From contig CAMFIE010000012.1 in assembly GCA_945952315.1 (NCBI GenBank), positions 35,761 to 99,760 on the forward strand: 64,000 nucleotides of DNA, in the 5' to 3' direction. Below are positions 27,980 through 37,822 of this stretch, in pieces (position 1 is the stretch's first letter; each line of letters begins with the position of its first letter). The DNA comes from an uncultured Rhizobium sp. Its GTDB lineage: Bacteria; Pseudomonadota; Alphaproteobacteria; Rhizobiales; Rhizobiaceae. The notes under the pieces are model-generated. The model worked only from the letters and a program-made list of their open reading frames with translations. It made no database searches and had not been told where the DNA came from. Both the position numbers and the translations under genes were made by a program.

Positions 27980-28828
27980 ATGGCGTCACGACTGGTTTTG
28001 CGCATTCAGGAACGGTACGAGAAGCTCACATCGGGTGAGCAGAAGCTCGCGCAGCTTATTCTGGATCGCCAGGACGACATCCTCACCCATTCGGCGACCG
28101 AGATTGCCGACATGGCAGGCGTCTCCAAGGCGACGACCGCCCGTTTCTTCCAGCATCTTGGCTATACCGATTTCAACGAGGTGAAGCTTCAGGCACGCGA
28201 GGAGCGCAACAGGACCGAGCCCTACGAATATTCTGTCACCAATTCGGAACAGATTGCCATGGGCCGCACGATCAGCGCCCATCTGGCGCTTGAACTGGCC
28301 AACCTTACAAAGACCTTCGAGGAACTCAGATCGGACAAGGTGCGCGATGCGGCAGAACTGATTGCCGCCGCACCGCGCGTGTGGGTGCTCGGCTTCGGGC
28401 CGGAGGAAGGCTTTGCCCGCTATGCACGGCTGATCTTTTCCAGACTGCGCCACAGCGTGATGATCCTCGGCATCAATCAGGGGTCATGGGCGGAAGACCT
28501 GGCAATGACCGGGCCGAAGGATGTGCTGTTGCTGATTACGCTACCGCCGCATCAGACATTGCTGAAGCCGATCATCAACTATGCCACGACCAGCCGGCTC
28601 AACGTCATCACCATCACGGATCGGGCCTCGATGCTGGAGGCACAGCGCTATTCCCGAATCGTTCTGCCCTGCCATGTTTCAAGCTTTGCGCTCGGGCCGT
28701 CTCACACGGCGATTGGCAGCGCCATTCGGCTGCTTGCGGTGACTTACGCAGCCCAGGCAGGCAAGACCGCCCAGCAGCGCGCCGAAATCGTCGCCCGGAT
28801 CCATGAGGAACTCGGAGATATCGATTAG
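27980..28828 (+). CDS. RpiR-family transcriptional regulator
   Basis: The 282-residue protein has the RpiR N-terminal helix-turn-helix (LTSGEQKLAQLILDRQDDILTHSATEIADMAGVSKATTARFFQHLGY) and a C-terminal SIS phosphosugar-binding-like domain (VWVLGFGPEEGFARYA, DVLLLITLPP, VITITDRA). It is divergent from the cyclo-ligase/ABC transporter operon and probably controls it. SIS domains usually sense phosphorylated sugars, but in transport operons like this one the ligand may differ. Confidence 0.85.
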   Translation: MASRLVLRIQERYEKLTSGEQKLAQLILDRQDDILTHSATEIADMAGVSKATTARFFQHLGYTDFNEVKLQAREERNRTEPYEYSVTNSEQIAMGRTISAHLALELANLTKTFEELRSDKVRDAAELIAAAPRVWVLGFGPEEGFARYARLIFSRLRHSVMILGINQGSWAEDLAMTGPKDVLLLITLPPHQTLLKPIINYATTSRLNVITITDRASMLEAQRYSRIVLPCHVSSFALGPSHTAIGSAIRLLAVTYAAQAGKTAQQRAEIVARIHEELGDID

Positions 28829-28864
28829 AACAATCTGCGGAAAGGCGCCGGGGGCGCAGTTCCG

Positions 28865-30682
28865 TCAGCCTGTTCGGGCCCAGGCGGCGGACCGCTGGTC
28901 CCGGCTCTCGGCCTCACGGATGCTGAAACGCTCCATCAGGCTCGCGAGACGCTTGGCTTCGCTGGCAAGCCGTTCGGACGCGGTGCGCTGACGCTCCACC
29001 ATCGAACCGTTCTGCTGGGTCGCCTCGGCCATATCCGCCACCGCGTGGTTGATATGCGAGAGCTCCCCGGATTGCTCGCGGCTTGCCTGGCGGATCGCAT
29101 TCATGTGACCGTTCACCTCCGTGATGAAGTTGACGATCTCGTTCAGGGCGTCGCCGGTCTTGTGGACAAGCTGCACGCCGCCCGCCACCTCGCCGGAAGA
29201 AGCCTCGATCAGCGCCTTGATTTCCTTGGCGGCATTGGTGGTGCGCTGGGCAAGTGCCCGCACCTCCTGCGCCACGACGGCAAAGCCCTTGCCTGCCTCC
29301 CCTGCCCGCGCCGCCTCGACACCCGCATTGAGCGCCAGGAGATTGGTCTGGAAGGCGATTTCGTCGATCACACCGATAATATTGCCGATCTGGTGAGAGC
29401 TGCCCTCGATCCGCTGCATGGCATTCACGGCTTCGTGGACCACTTTCGCCGACTGGACTGCGCTGCTCGATGCCTTTTCGGCAACCGCCGACGCCTCTTC
29501 CGTACGGCTGGTACTCAGCCGGACATTTTCCGAGATCTGGTTGATGGCCTTGGCCGTCTCAGAAAGCGTCGCCGTCTGGATTTCGGTGCGGCGACCGATT
29601 TCATCGGCGGCACGATAGATGCCGGAGGCCTCGTCATCCACCAGCCGGACACTGCCGGACACATCCGACAGGGCGCCGGAGAGCTGGATCACGGAATTGT
29701 TGAAGTCCTCGCGCAGGGGTTCGAATTCGGCCGAAAAAGCCTGTTCGAGCCGAAGCGACAGATTGCCTTTCGCAAGCGCACCGAGACCCGAAGCAAGGCC
29801 GGATGTGGCATAGCGCAACCGCTCGGCAGCCTCGGCCTCGGCGCGGGCTTCGGCGGCAATCCGGTCCTGTTCGGCCTTGACGCGAAGACTATCGGCCGCC
29901 GCATTCAGTGCCCGGTTTTCAAGGCCCGCGCGGCGGAAGACCTCCATGACCCGCGCCATACTGCCGATTTCATCGCGTCGTCCGGCGCCTGCGATATCCA
30001 CCTCATGATCACCGGCGGCGAGCCGCTCCATCACATCCGTCAGATGGACAACCGGCTTCACGGCCCGCCAATAGGTGGCAAATCCGCCGCCGATCGCAAT
30101 GGCAAGCCCGAGGGCTGCGAGAGCGCCTGTCACCAGGTTCCAGGTATTTCCCGCCTGTGCGGCAAGCCGTTCGGAATTCGACAGATGACCGGCCGCAACA
30201 TCGACCAGTTTCACGACTTCCGCCCGATGCGCATAAAAGGCCTTTGCCAACGCATCGAGCTTGAGACGGCTTTCCTCCGCGGTGGTGGCTGCCTGATCCG
30301 CGATCTTCCAGAACGCCTCGCCACTCGGGATCACCTCGTCCTCAAGCTGTCTGCGCTCCTCGGCACTCAGATTGCGCGGCTTCCAGTAGTCCTTGCGGGC
30401 AAAAAAATCAGCGCGCAGCGCTGCAATCTTGTCGGCATTTTCCTTTTGGCGCTCCGGAAATGCAGTGCTTTCCAGCATAAGCATATAGGCTTCAGTGACA
30501 AACAGAGGCGGTGGAAGAATATCGGCGATCAGATCTTTGCCATCGATGATTTCCTGATAGGCATCGCTGCCAATCTCAAGCTTCTTCAAGGCGTGGTTCT
30601 GCAAACCCGCAATCACGGCCAGAATGATGCATACGAAGAATGTCTGCAACGCAAGAAACCGGGTCAGTTTCAGATCGAACAT
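28865..30682 (-). CDS. Methyl-accepting chemotaxis protein
   Basis: The 605-residue chemoreceptor has an N-terminal membrane segment (about residues 8-28), a periplasmic sensing region of about 155 residues, a second membrane segment (about 185-210) and HAMP. The cytoplasmic signalling domain has the hairpin tip [24 protein letters not shown]. The periplasmic part is helical, of the four-helix-bundle kind. The ATG at 30682 has GGTGAG upstream; a GTG three codons earlier is possible. It ends 36 bases from the convergent RpiR gene. The ligand is unknown. Confidence 0.92.
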   Translation of the reverse strand: MFDLKLTRFLALQTFFVCIILAVIAGLQNHALKKLEIGSDAYQEIIDGKDLIADILPPPLFVTEAYMLMLESTAFPERQKENADKIAALRADFFARKDYWKPRNLSAEERRQLEDEVIPSGEAFWKIADQAATTAEESRLKLDALAKAFYAHRAEVVKLVDVAAGHLSNSERLAAQAGNTWNLVTGALAALGLAIAIGGGFATYWRAVKPVVHLTDVMERLAAGDHEVDIAGAGRRDEIGSMARVMEVFRRAGLENRALNAAADSLRVKAEQDRIAAEARAEAEAAERLRYATSGLASGLGALAKGNLSLRLEQAFSAEFEPLREDFNNSVIQLSGALSDVSGSVRLVDDEASGIYRAADEIGRRTEIQTATLSETAKAINQISENVRLSTSRTEEASAVAEKASSSAVQSAKVVHEAVNAMQRIEGSSHQIGNIIGVIDEIAFQTNLLALNAGVEAARAGEAGKGFAVVAQEVRALAQRTTNAAKEIKALIEASSGEVAGGVQLVHKTGDALNEIVNFITEVNGHMNAIRQASREQSGELSHINHAVADMAEATQQNGSMVERQRTASERLASEAKRLASLMERFSIREAESRDQRSAAWARTG

Positions 30683-31003
30683 CACACTCACCAGCGAAGA
30701 TAATATCGATTTGAGTATGATTAATATCTGTAAATATTGTATTATCTAACATCAAGAAATCCCATATATAAAAATACACCCTCAGGGAGCAGTTCTTCTT
30801 ACTTGCCGAAAGCAAATGAAGACAAAATACAATGGATTGAATATTATAGCTTTTTTTGCATTCTTGTGCGGTTTTTGACAAAAATCAAAAATAGGTTTGC
30901 AGCCTTGCGCCGGTCATCGAGGCCATCAAATGTTATGTTTTTCGCTACCTCAAGATGCAGGCGGCTACGCTCTGCATTCTGCCGGGACCGGTATGAAATG
31001 AAG
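30683..31003. other. AT-rich intergenic region upstream of the chemoreceptor gene
   Basis: About 320 bp clearly richer in A and T than the flanking genes, especially 30700-30870. No open frame here has recognisable content. It probably holds the promoter of the chemoreceptor gene. Confidence 0.5.
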
Positions 31004-31041
31004 CTGCCGCGCCAATGTCCTGAAGAGACCTGGCGCGGCAG
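31004..31041 (-). terminator. Probable terminator hairpin after the small secreted protein gene
   Basis: Perfect 11-bp arms CTGCCGCGCCA (31004-31014) and TGGCGCGGCAG (31031-31041) flank a 16-base loop. On the minus strand the hairpin is followed by CTTCATTTCAT, a weak T-rich stretch. It lies 18 bases past the stop of the 147-residue protein. Confidence 0.6.
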
Positions 31042-31059
31042 AGACGGTTCGGGACAGGA

Positions 31060-31503
31060 TCAGCCCTTCAGCTTGGCATTGCAAAGGCTGTAATATCCGC
31101 CGCCCTTCTGGATCCACTTCAGCCCGTTGAGGGTGTTGGCGGACTTGTTGGCATGGTAGGCGTCGACACAGGTGTGCAGACGGCCCTTACCGGGCTTTTC
31201 ACCGGCATATTTGGCATCGATGGCGCTCGGGAACTTCACGCCCTTCGGTGCCTTGGCGGTGGAGGCTGCCGGTTCTTCATCGGTCACTTCGGAAACGGAC
31301 GGATCATCTGTCTCCTGGGCGGTTGCGTCAGAGCCGCAGTTCTTCTTGCGGAAGTCATTCCATTTCATGCCGTTCAGCGTATTGGCCGCCTTGGCTTCCT
31401 GAAACTTCACGCTGCATTCTTTCATCGTCAGCGCATGCGCATTGCCGGCCAGAAAGCCGAGCGATGCGGTGGAGACGATCAGGAAAAGTCGAAGATATCG
31501 CAT
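31060..31503 (-). CDS. Small secreted protein with two ANTLNG repeats
   Basis: The 147-residue protein has a signal peptide ending near GNAHALT (residues 1-25). The mature part has two related segments: CSVKFQEAKAANTLNGMKW ending in a Cys, and CVDAYHANKSANTLNGLKW also ending in a Cys. Between them is an acidic, threonine/serine-rich linker. The paired cysteines suggest a disulphide in each repeat. Proteins of this kind are common in Rhizobiales without known function. The ATG at 31503 was chosen from the signal peptide. Confidence 0.7.
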   Translation of the reverse strand: MRYLRLFLIVSTASLGFLAGNAHALTMKECSVKFQEAKAANTLNGMKWNDFRKKNCGSDATAQETDDPSVSEVTDEEPAASTAKAPKGVKFPSAIDAKYAGEKPGKGRLHTCVDAYHANKSANTLNGLKWIQKGGGYYSLCNAKLKG

Positions 31504-31528
31504 GGGATCCTCTTGAGGGTGCTTTTTA

Positions 31529-31879
31529 TCAATGTTGAAGGGTACCATCGGGGCTTGCCCGATCGATTGCGGCTGGCAGGATCTTCGCCAGCATGTCCGG
31601 CAGCGACGACGCATCGATGCCGACTGCGGAGGCCAGCTTGGAAAGCTGGTCGCTGTTCAGTGCGGCCGAAATCTGGTCTGCCGAGACCGGAAGATTGGAG
31701 CCGGTGGAAAGCCAGGACTGAACCTGCTCGCCAAGGCCACCGCTTGAAAGGCTTGCAAGGAGCCCCTGCACACCACCGTTTTGCCCGAGAGCCTGTTCGG
31801 CGATCTGCAGCAGGTTACCCTCGCTGCCTTCCATGAATTTCGAAATGAGAGAACTGGTAAAATCACCCCAGCCTGACAT
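31529..31879 (-). CDS. YidB-family (DUF937-like) protein
   Basis: The 116-residue protein starts at MSGWGDF with AGGAGGCATGC just upstream. The family pattern is seen in GGVQGLLASLSSGGLGEQVQSWLSTGSNLPVSADQI and the closing SSLPDMLAKILPAAID. These small proteins are widespread in proteobacteria; function is not established. It is not clearly co-transcribed with the next gene, 25 bases away on the same strand. Confidence 0.75.
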   Translation of the reverse strand: MSGWGDFTSSLISKFMEGSEGNLLQIAEQALGQNGGVQGLLASLSSGGLGEQVQSWLSTGSNLPVSADQISAALNSDQLSKLASAVGIDASSLPDMLAKILPAAIDRASPDGTLQH

Positions 31880-32090
31880 GCATGCCTCCTTGTTATGGTT
31901 AATGCATGTTTTCATAATCATCCGAAACAATCCATGGTTTAATGCAGTAATTTATAACAATTTTGCGCGCAGTTTGGCCGGCTGCGGCTGGCCGCCGATA
32001 CAAGTATCGATAATGAAATGGTCAGGCGGTTGACCAACCTTGTGGCTGCGCTTATTGTGGGTTCCCAGAAGCCAAGAAGTCGGCAAGTGA

Positions 32091-32338
<248 letters not shown>

Positions 32339-32339
<1 letters not shown>

Positions 32340-32758
32340 TGCCTTTCGTCGTCGATGCTTCAATCGCCGGTGCCTGGCTCTTGCCCGATGAGACAAATCT
32401 CGTCGCCGAAGAGGCCATGGCCCGCCTGGCTGACGACGATGCGATCGCCCCCGACCTTCTCCGCCACGAAATCCGCAGTATCTTGCTGAGCGCGGAAAAG
32501 CGCGGCCGTATTTCGGATGATCTCGTGCACTCGGCCCTTGCACGGTTCCGGGAGCTACCCTTGAGGTTTATTGGACCAGGCGACGATGTGGAAGTAGTAA
32601 GGCTCGCCCGCCGTCACAAGCTCAGCGCCTATGATGCCGCTTACCTGGCTGTCGCCGTTCTTCAGCAGGCACCGATTGCCACGCTGGACCGGCAGTTGGC
32701 AGCAGCAGCCCAAGCCGAGGGTATATCGGTATTAGACGGCACAGCTCATGGCGGATGA
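32339..32758 (+). CDS. VapC-like PIN-domain toxin
   Basis: The 139-residue PIN-domain protein has the acidic residues expected for a metal-dependent RNase: Asp in FVVDAS, Glu in RHEIRS, Asp in SAYDAAYL and Asp in ATLDRQL. VapC toxins cut tRNA or rRNA. It is coupled to the upstream antitoxin by an overlapping start. Located next to the replication genes, it may stabilise the replicon. Confidence 0.9.
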
Positions 32759-32866
32759 CGCAGCTCTGGAGGCAGATTAATGTGATAGTGTGCAAGCCCG
32801 CGCCTAGTATTGGGTGTGTCGCAAAGACATTCCGCGGGCGCAGCTAAACGGTAGCCGATGTTATTT

Positions 32867-33376
32867 TTACGCTTTGTTAAACTTTTGCGGTCAGACGAGA
32901 CGCGCGAGCAGATCGTTCTGCTCATTGACGGTCCACTCGCTAGTGAAGCCGAAACCTTTCCTCAGCCAGAGCATCCTTCGACCCCGGCAGTGGTCCTTCG
33001 TGCCGTATTGAAAGTTCGGAAGCCGCCGACTTTCGGTATGTTCTTCTTCAGGCGAAAATGGCCGCTCTCAATGCTTTGCTGGAGATGCTTTGTAACATAG
33101 TGAACCGGATCTGGATAAATGAGGCGCTCGTCGACGGCCGCGGATCCCGAAGTTGGTCTCATCAATCCGGACTGATCCGCAATGAGGCTGACGAAACGGA
33201 CATAGCCGCTTTTCGATCAGCGGCGCATAGGCAAGGACCCAGCGGTTGATCGTGCTATGATCAACATCGAGGCCGTGCTCTTGGAACATTTCTTCCAGGT
33301 CGCGATAGCTCTGTGGATAGCGCAAATACCAAGTGACCGCCTGCACGATCAGCCATGCCTCGAAAAAACCCGTCAC
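32867..33376 (-). pseudogene. IS6-family transposase remnant
   Basis: Reading frames on the minus strand give SYRDLEEMFQEHGLDVDHST, RIDETNFGIRG (first catalytic Asp), then after a frame change KHLQQSIESGHFRLKKNIPK. After another change the typical end GFTSEWTVNEQNDLLARL follows, then a stop codon and QKFNKA. At least two frameshifts or deletions and a nonsense codon are present. The N-terminal end abuts the repC stop at 33373 and seems truncated there. No clear terminal repeat pair was found. Confidence 0.8.
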
Positions 33377-34611
33377 CCCGTTTTACGATCGCCTTTCACA
33401 TTGGCACGCATCAGCGACATCAGCATCGGTCCCAGACCGAACTCCCCTGCCCTCGCTCGGCGCGTGAGATCGCGGAGATATCCACCTGCCGAGTTGATAT
33501 GCCCTGCCCTCTCAAGGATTGCAGCCATCGCAACCGCGGCGTTTTCAGGACCCATCACCTCGCAAGCTTCTTGGTAAGCCGACGGGCTGACGCCAAGCAT
33601 TGATCGAACCACCGCCGCGGCCCCCATCAGCTCGCGCCAATGGGAGATCGTCCCGCCGGGCCCGTAGTCCAAGATCTGCGGGCAGGCTTTCAGGACCATC
33701 GACAGCGGGAACGCCTTCATCTGTTCCGGCTTTGCCAACGGCTGAGCCACCGCTTTGGGTGCTACTTCCAGCTCGGCGGCTTCGTCCTGCTCTTTTTCAG
33801 AGCGAGGTTCAAGTTCATCGATGGATTCTGGTTTTGAATTCTGTTTGTGACCGCCATTTTGAACAGCATTGCCATCCATATTTTGAGAATTTAACTGATT
33901 TTCCAGAAGGTTGAGGATTTCTGTGCGCAAAAGCTGCATCTCGTCGAGGATTGCCTCCACCTGGTGACGATCAGGGTTACGGGGAAGTCGGCTGACAATG
34001 CCGACATACATGTCTTCTATGGCTTTCCAGTCGCCGTCGGCCCCCTCCTCCATGGCGGCGGAAATTAGCTTGCGTACATCCCGCCGGCAAATCGTCAGGG
34101 CCTCTTTGGCTCGTCTAAACTGCAGGCGTTCGGCAGCGACTTCCTGTGCCAGGCCTGCAAGTTCCGCAGCACGAGCCAAAAGCGGAGAAAGATCGAACCC
34201 GAAGGCTTGCTCGATATCGCCACCCTTGTCCCGGTGAGCGTAGCGCTTACCGTTGGGACTATCCTTGCGCTGGATGAGCCCGGCTTCTACCAGGGCAGCC
34301 AAATGGCGCCGCAAGGTCGTTCCAGTGATGCCGTGCGCTCGGACAGACAGCTGGGCGTTCGAAGGGAAGACCACTAATCTGCTATCGCAGTTGAGCTCGC
34401 TTTCCGGATAAAACGTCAGCAATGCGTCCAGCACAGTCAGCGCCCTGTCCTGGAGGCCGAGGCGTTCACGGGCCTCACAGGCGTCGCGAAACACCTTCCA
34501 TTTTTCGATCGGGCGGTTTGGTTTCGTCTCGGACGTCTGCAGCTGCCTCTTTACAAGATGAAGCACAGCCGGCCGCTGCCCAAAGGGCGTCGTCACATTT
34601 CCACTTTGCAT
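33373..34611 (-). CDS. repC: Replication initiator RepC (repABC copy)
   Basis: The 412-residue protein matches RepC: VTTPFGQRPAVLHLVKRQ at the N-terminus, the winged-helix part SNAQLSVRAHGITGTTLRRHLAALVEAGLIQRKDSPNGKRYA, and the C-terminal ending RDLTRRARAGEFGLGPML. In repABC replicons the origin lies within repC. The ATG at 34611 fits the paralogue at 43552. The intergenic region to repB carries the antisense ctRNA. The stop abuts an IS6 remnant. Confidence 0.93.
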   Translation of the reverse strand: MQSGNVTTPFGQRPAVLHLVKRQLQTSETKPNRPIEKWKVFRDACEARERLGLQDRALTVLDALLTFYPESELNCDSRLVVFPSNAQLSVRAHGITGTTLRRHLAALVEAGLIQRKDSPNGKRYAHRDKGGDIEQAFGFDLSPLLARAAELAGLAQEVAAERLQFRRAKEALTICRRDVRKLISAAMEEGADGDWKAIEDMYVGIVSRLPRNPDRHQVEAILDEMQLLRTEILNLLENQLNSQNMDGNAVQNGGHKQNSKPESIDELEPRSEKEQDEAAELEVAPKAVAQPLAKPEQMKAFPLSMVLKACPQILDYGPGGTISHWRELMGAAAVVRSMLGVSPSAYQEACEVMGPENAAVAMAAILERAGHINSAGGYLRDLTRRARAGEFGLGPMLMSLMRANVKGDRKTG

Positions 34612-34689
34612 AATCTCAGCCTTCAATAAGGCAAAAGAAGACTGCTCACCAAATAGGCGTCCTAGACTCTTGACTGGGATTCGGGGAAA

Positions 34690-34765
34690 TGCGATTCTCT
34701 AGTTGCTACACGATGAGAAGGGCTTCCACGACGGCGACGTTTTGGGGGCCTTTTTCTTTTGCGGG
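34690..34765 (+). ncRNA. Antisense ctRNA (incA-type) in the repB-repC intergenic region
   Basis: RepABC operons carry a short counter-transcribed RNA opposite the repC leader. Here the plus strand has a possible -35 (TTGACT, near 34670), a GC-rich structured stretch with ACGACGGCGACGTTTTGGGG, and then CCTTTTTCTTTT as terminator-like U-run. The boundaries are estimates from this layout; the RNA would block repC translation and set copy number and incompatibility. Confidence 0.5.
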
Positions 34766-34787
34766 TCTAGTCTCCTGGTTTCACAAG

Positions 34788-34807
34788 TGATTGTCAGCTG
34801 ACAATCA
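34788..34807. repeat. parS-like palindrome 1 (between repB and repC)
   Basis: TGATTGTCAGCTGACAATCA is a perfect 20-bp palindrome just after the repB stop. Its core ATTGTCAGCTGACAAT is repeated upstream of repA at 37161. RepABC centromeres are palindromes with a central GC, bound by RepB. Confidence 0.8.
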
Positions 34808-34809
34808 GG

Positions 34810-35808
34810 CTAATTGTCTGTTTGAGAAGAATTTTCTCGTTCGAACTGTTCGACGAGATCGCTCATACTAGCGTCAAGGAACTCCGCGAATGCTCTTGAC
34901 GTAACAGTGATTTTTGAGCCTTTTGACGTCCGCTCAACAGCTGCAAGAACAAGCCCCTTTCGAGTGCGAATCTGTCCTCGACTATTGTCTTTCGAAGCCT
35001 TCGGTGTCTGACCGCTTAACCAGAGACGCGTAAATCTCTCGTTTGAATCAATTGATGTGAACCCGGCCTCGTTAATCGCTTCAGTGATCCTTCCGTAAGC
35101 TGCCTTGTCCTTCAAGAGATCGGCAAACGCCAACCAGCGAGGTCGCCCCACCTTTGCGGCTGGCCCTATAGCGAGGATTATTCGTTCTGGGATAGCGTCA
35201 GCAACTTGCAAAAGACGGGAAATTTCAGGTTTGTCGACTGACAGAACCTGGGAAATCCTGTCCCGGTCAAAACCATGCAGCTCGAGATGTTTCGCAAAGA
35301 GGGCACGCTCTATGAAGCTGAGATCGACGCGGGGACCGTTTTCTTGCCCTTGTGCGAGGATCAGTTCATCGTCCGAAAGTTGGCGCACAATTGCCTTGAT
35401 TGGGCGATCCAGAATTACCGCCGCACGCAATCTTCGATGGCCATATGCCGCCTGATAGTGGTTTTCCTTTGATGGATGCGGACGAACTAAGATGGGAACT
35501 TGCTGTCCGCTTTCTTTCATGGACGAAATAAGTTCTTGCAGGGCGGGATCATGGTCAGTCGGGATACGATCCCGAATGAACGAGGCTTCGATTTGAGCGG
35601 GACTTAGCTCGACAACTTTATCACCGGCTGCAAGCGCGGAGCGAAGCTCCTTCGCAGCGGCGGCCTCATCACCGAGTCGACCGAGTGAGAGATTCATAGC
35701 TCGAACGGCCCCAGCTGGCTTGTGTGGAGGCTGCGCTTGAACAGGCGACTTGGTTGAATCGTTCGCAGACGCGCTCACCATATTCTTCAGGATATCGCGG
35801 CCTTTCAT
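34810..35808 (-). CDS. repB: Plasmid partitioning protein RepB (ParB-type)
   Basis: The 332-residue protein has the ParB pattern: IRDRIPTDHDPALQELISSMKESGQQVPILVRPHP, then AYGHRRLRAAVIL, and a helix-turn-helix region with LSVDKPEISRLLQVADAIPE. It binds parS and works with RepA in segregation. The ATG at 35808 overlaps the repA stop (ATGA); an in-frame ATG at 35820 is possible. The partner palindromes are at 34788 and 37161. Confidence 0.93.
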   Translation of the reverse strand: MKGRDILKNMVSASANDSTKSPVQAQPPHKPAGAVRAMNLSLGRLGDEAAAAKELRSALAAGDKVVELSPAQIEASFIRDRIPTDHDPALQELISSMKESGQQVPILVRPHPSKENHYQAAYGHRRLRAAVILDRPIKAIVRQLSDDELILAQGQENGPRVDLSFIERALFAKHLELHGFDRDRISQVLSVDKPEISRLLQVADAIPERIILAIGPAAKVGRPRWLAFADLLKDKAAYGRITEAINEAGFTSIDSNERFTRLWLSGQTPKASKDNSRGQIRTRKGLVLAAVERTSKGSKITVTSRAFAEFLDASMSDLVEQFERENSSQTDN

Positions 35809-37022
35809 GCACGCCCCCATGAACTCTTCAGCAGATTCTCAATTTCCAAATTGACTCCGTCCATCGCTTCCACGGCGCGATCATATGTCTGCCGATTCAT
35901 TGACTCTCGCGCCGCTTCATAAATTGTCTGCTTCGACAGGCCCGCATCAGAGATCGCAGTTGATTTCACCATCATTGATGTAAGGACGCGTTCGCCAAAC
36001 AAACTTCGCAAGAAGGCAACTATTTGCGCTTGGGGGCCGTCGTTTGGCTCGTAGCGTGTGACGAGATATCGCATCCAATCGTATTCGAGATTGCCACCTG
36101 CTTTCTTGACCACGGAGAGAAGATCAGAGGTCATAGCCAAGAATTGGTTCATTGATGCCACGTCCAGCATCTGAGGGTGAACTGTTATCAACACCGCAGT
36201 TGCCGCGCACAGCGCTGACAGCGTCAAAAATCCCAGAGTTGGCGGGCAGTCTATGACAACGACGTCATAGCGATCGGAAAGATCGCTTAACGCCTTCCCT
36301 ACCCTGAGAAAGAACATGTCGGTCTCCGAGCTACTGCGCTCGGCAAGAGCCCTAGGAGTGTCGTGCTCAAATTCATGCAATTCGAGATTGCCCGGGATCA
36401 GATCAAGTCCAGGGAAATAGGTCTCCCGAACCACCTCCCCTACTGGACGGCGAAGCTCATCATATCGGATAGCTCCGAATAGTGTCTCGTTTTCGCCAAC
36501 ATCGAATTCCGGCTGATATCCAAGCATGGCTGACATCGACGCCTGAGGATCAAGGTCGACAGCAAGCACGCGATAGCCACGGAGCGCCAGATACTGAGCG
36601 AGATGCGTTGACGACGTTGTCTTTCCAGATCCGCCCTTGAAGTTAGTAACGGCTATGACCTGCAGGTGGTCCCCTTCACGGCGTCCAGGAAGATACGCAG
36701 GTTTAGTCTTTCCCAGGATGTGTCGGATCGTGTTGATCTCCGACAGAGAAAAGGTTCGGCGACCACCCGCTGTCTTCTCGGACGTGACCGAATCCTCCTG
36801 TGAAGCCAGGTGCCGGACATAGCTGTCGGTCACGCCAAGCAACTTTGCGGCTTCGGTGCTACTGAAACGCCTCAACGCTTTTTGTTCGTCAGGTGAAAAC
36901 AGACGCGCTGATAGTTCCTGCAGATTGCTGCTGAGTTTTGCAGAATCATCGGCAATTGTTTTATCAATCGAAACCCGTTCGATTTTTTCGATCTGGCTGA
37001 TTTTCGCGGTCTTATTCGCCAT
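35805..37022 (-). CDS. repA: Plasmid partitioning ATPase RepA (ParA-type)
   Basis: The 405-residue protein has an N-terminal DNA-binding region (RRFSSTEAAKLLGVTDSYVRHLA) and a ParA ATPase domain with the deviant Walker A KGGSGKTT, DLDPQASMS and VIDCPPTLGFLTLSAL. RepA is the first gene of the repABC operon, drives segregation with RepB and represses the operon. A region with a parS-like palindrome lies 139 bases upstream. Confidence 0.94.
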   Translation of the reverse strand: MANKTAKISQIEKIERVSIDKTIADDSAKLSSNLQELSARLFSPDEQKALRRFSSTEAAKLLGVTDSYVRHLASQEDSVTSEKTAGGRRTFSLSEINTIRHILGKTKPAYLPGRREGDHLQVIAVTNFKGGSGKTTSSTHLAQYLALRGYRVLAVDLDPQASMSAMLGYQPEFDVGENETLFGAIRYDELRRPVGEVVRETYFPGLDLIPGNLELHEFEHDTPRALAERSSSETDMFFLRVGKALSDLSDRYDVVVIDCPPTLGFLTLSALCAATAVLITVHPQMLDVASMNQFLAMTSDLLSVVKKAGGNLEYDWMRYLVTRYEPNDGPQAQIVAFLRSLFGERVLTSMMVKSTAISDAGLSKQTIYEAARESMNRQTYDRAVEAMDGVNLEIENLLKSSWGRA

Positions 37023-37144
37023 TCACGGTAAACCCGATAATTCGCTGCAATTTGCGCAAATGATCTCATGGAGCGTCTATCCGTCAAGCAGTTTTTGGTT
37101 AATGCAAATTAACCTCTGCGGCCGAGAGAAAGATATGATTGGAT

Positions 37145-37822
37145 TCAATGACTTGATCTAATTGTCAGCTGACAATCAGCAGGCACTATAAACCGCGCTC
37201 TTGGATGTGATTGCCCCGAATAACTAGAATCAGTCTGCAGCGGCGAGTTAGAGCATCGAACTCGCCGCAATGACAGGAACAGAAGATGAGACCAATTTCT
37301 CGGATGGCAATCCGTTGAATTCGAGAGATTCAGAGTTTGCAGGTAGTCAGCGACTGCCTGAGCCTTTGCGGCGGCAGTGATGACTGCACTTGAATCCAGC
37401 TTGAGCAACTTGAGCCAGTTTTCAACGTAAGCAGCGGTATTGTCTCCCGGATCATGCTCGATGCCAAGATCGGCGCAGACGAACGCGGCTGATATCTCGG
37501 CAACAAGCTCCTCCATGGCGTAGGCCTCACTGCTGAACCGCCTACTCAGGACACGGCCCAAACGTACCTTTGCACCACTCCAATGAGAATTCTCATGAAG
37601 AACCGTGCTGTAAAGGTGAGCCTCGCTGAGGAACCGCCCCCGCATCCGGCATCAGAATGTCATCAAGACCAAGGCGATAACAAGCCTGCTTACCGCCGTA
37701 GGTGATCTTCGCGCCAGTGCGATCTGTGAAGGATTCGACGGTTTCGAGAACTGAAACGGCATCCATTGGCACATCATCGGCCGGGCTCTTGAAGCGGTCT
37801 GGCATGTTGTCGACCTGCTCGA
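37145..37822 (-). pseudogene. ardC-like antirestriction gene, 3' exon (frameshifted)
   Basis: Downstream of the intron the frame gives VEQVDNMPDRFKSP and YGGKQACYR, then, after one extra base in a run of five Cs on the plus strand (37637-37641), LYSTVLHENSHWSG with the zincin HExxH-like site, and EELVAEISAAFVCADLGIE. This matches the C-terminal metallopeptidase domain of ArdC-type, single-stranded-DNA-binding antirestriction proteins. The natural C-terminus is eroded. With the 5' part at 40384 it forms one gene split by the group II intron. Confidence 0.8.
37161..37176. repeat. parS-like palindrome 2 (upstream of repA)
   Basis: ATTGTCAGCTGACAAT is identical to the core of the palindrome at 34790-34805. 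The pair brackets repA and repB. The site lies inside the read-through tail of the ardC-like pseudogene, whose reading there is not meaningful. Confidence 0.8.

Noticed and set aside
28829..28864. Bidirectional terminator between the RpiR and chemoreceptor genes
   Set aside because: There are inverted CGGAA/TTCCG and CTGCG/CGCAG arms but a long loop and no T-run; too weak.
29045..30703. 552-codon plus-strand open frame
   Set aside because: Antisense to the chemoreceptor gene over its whole length.
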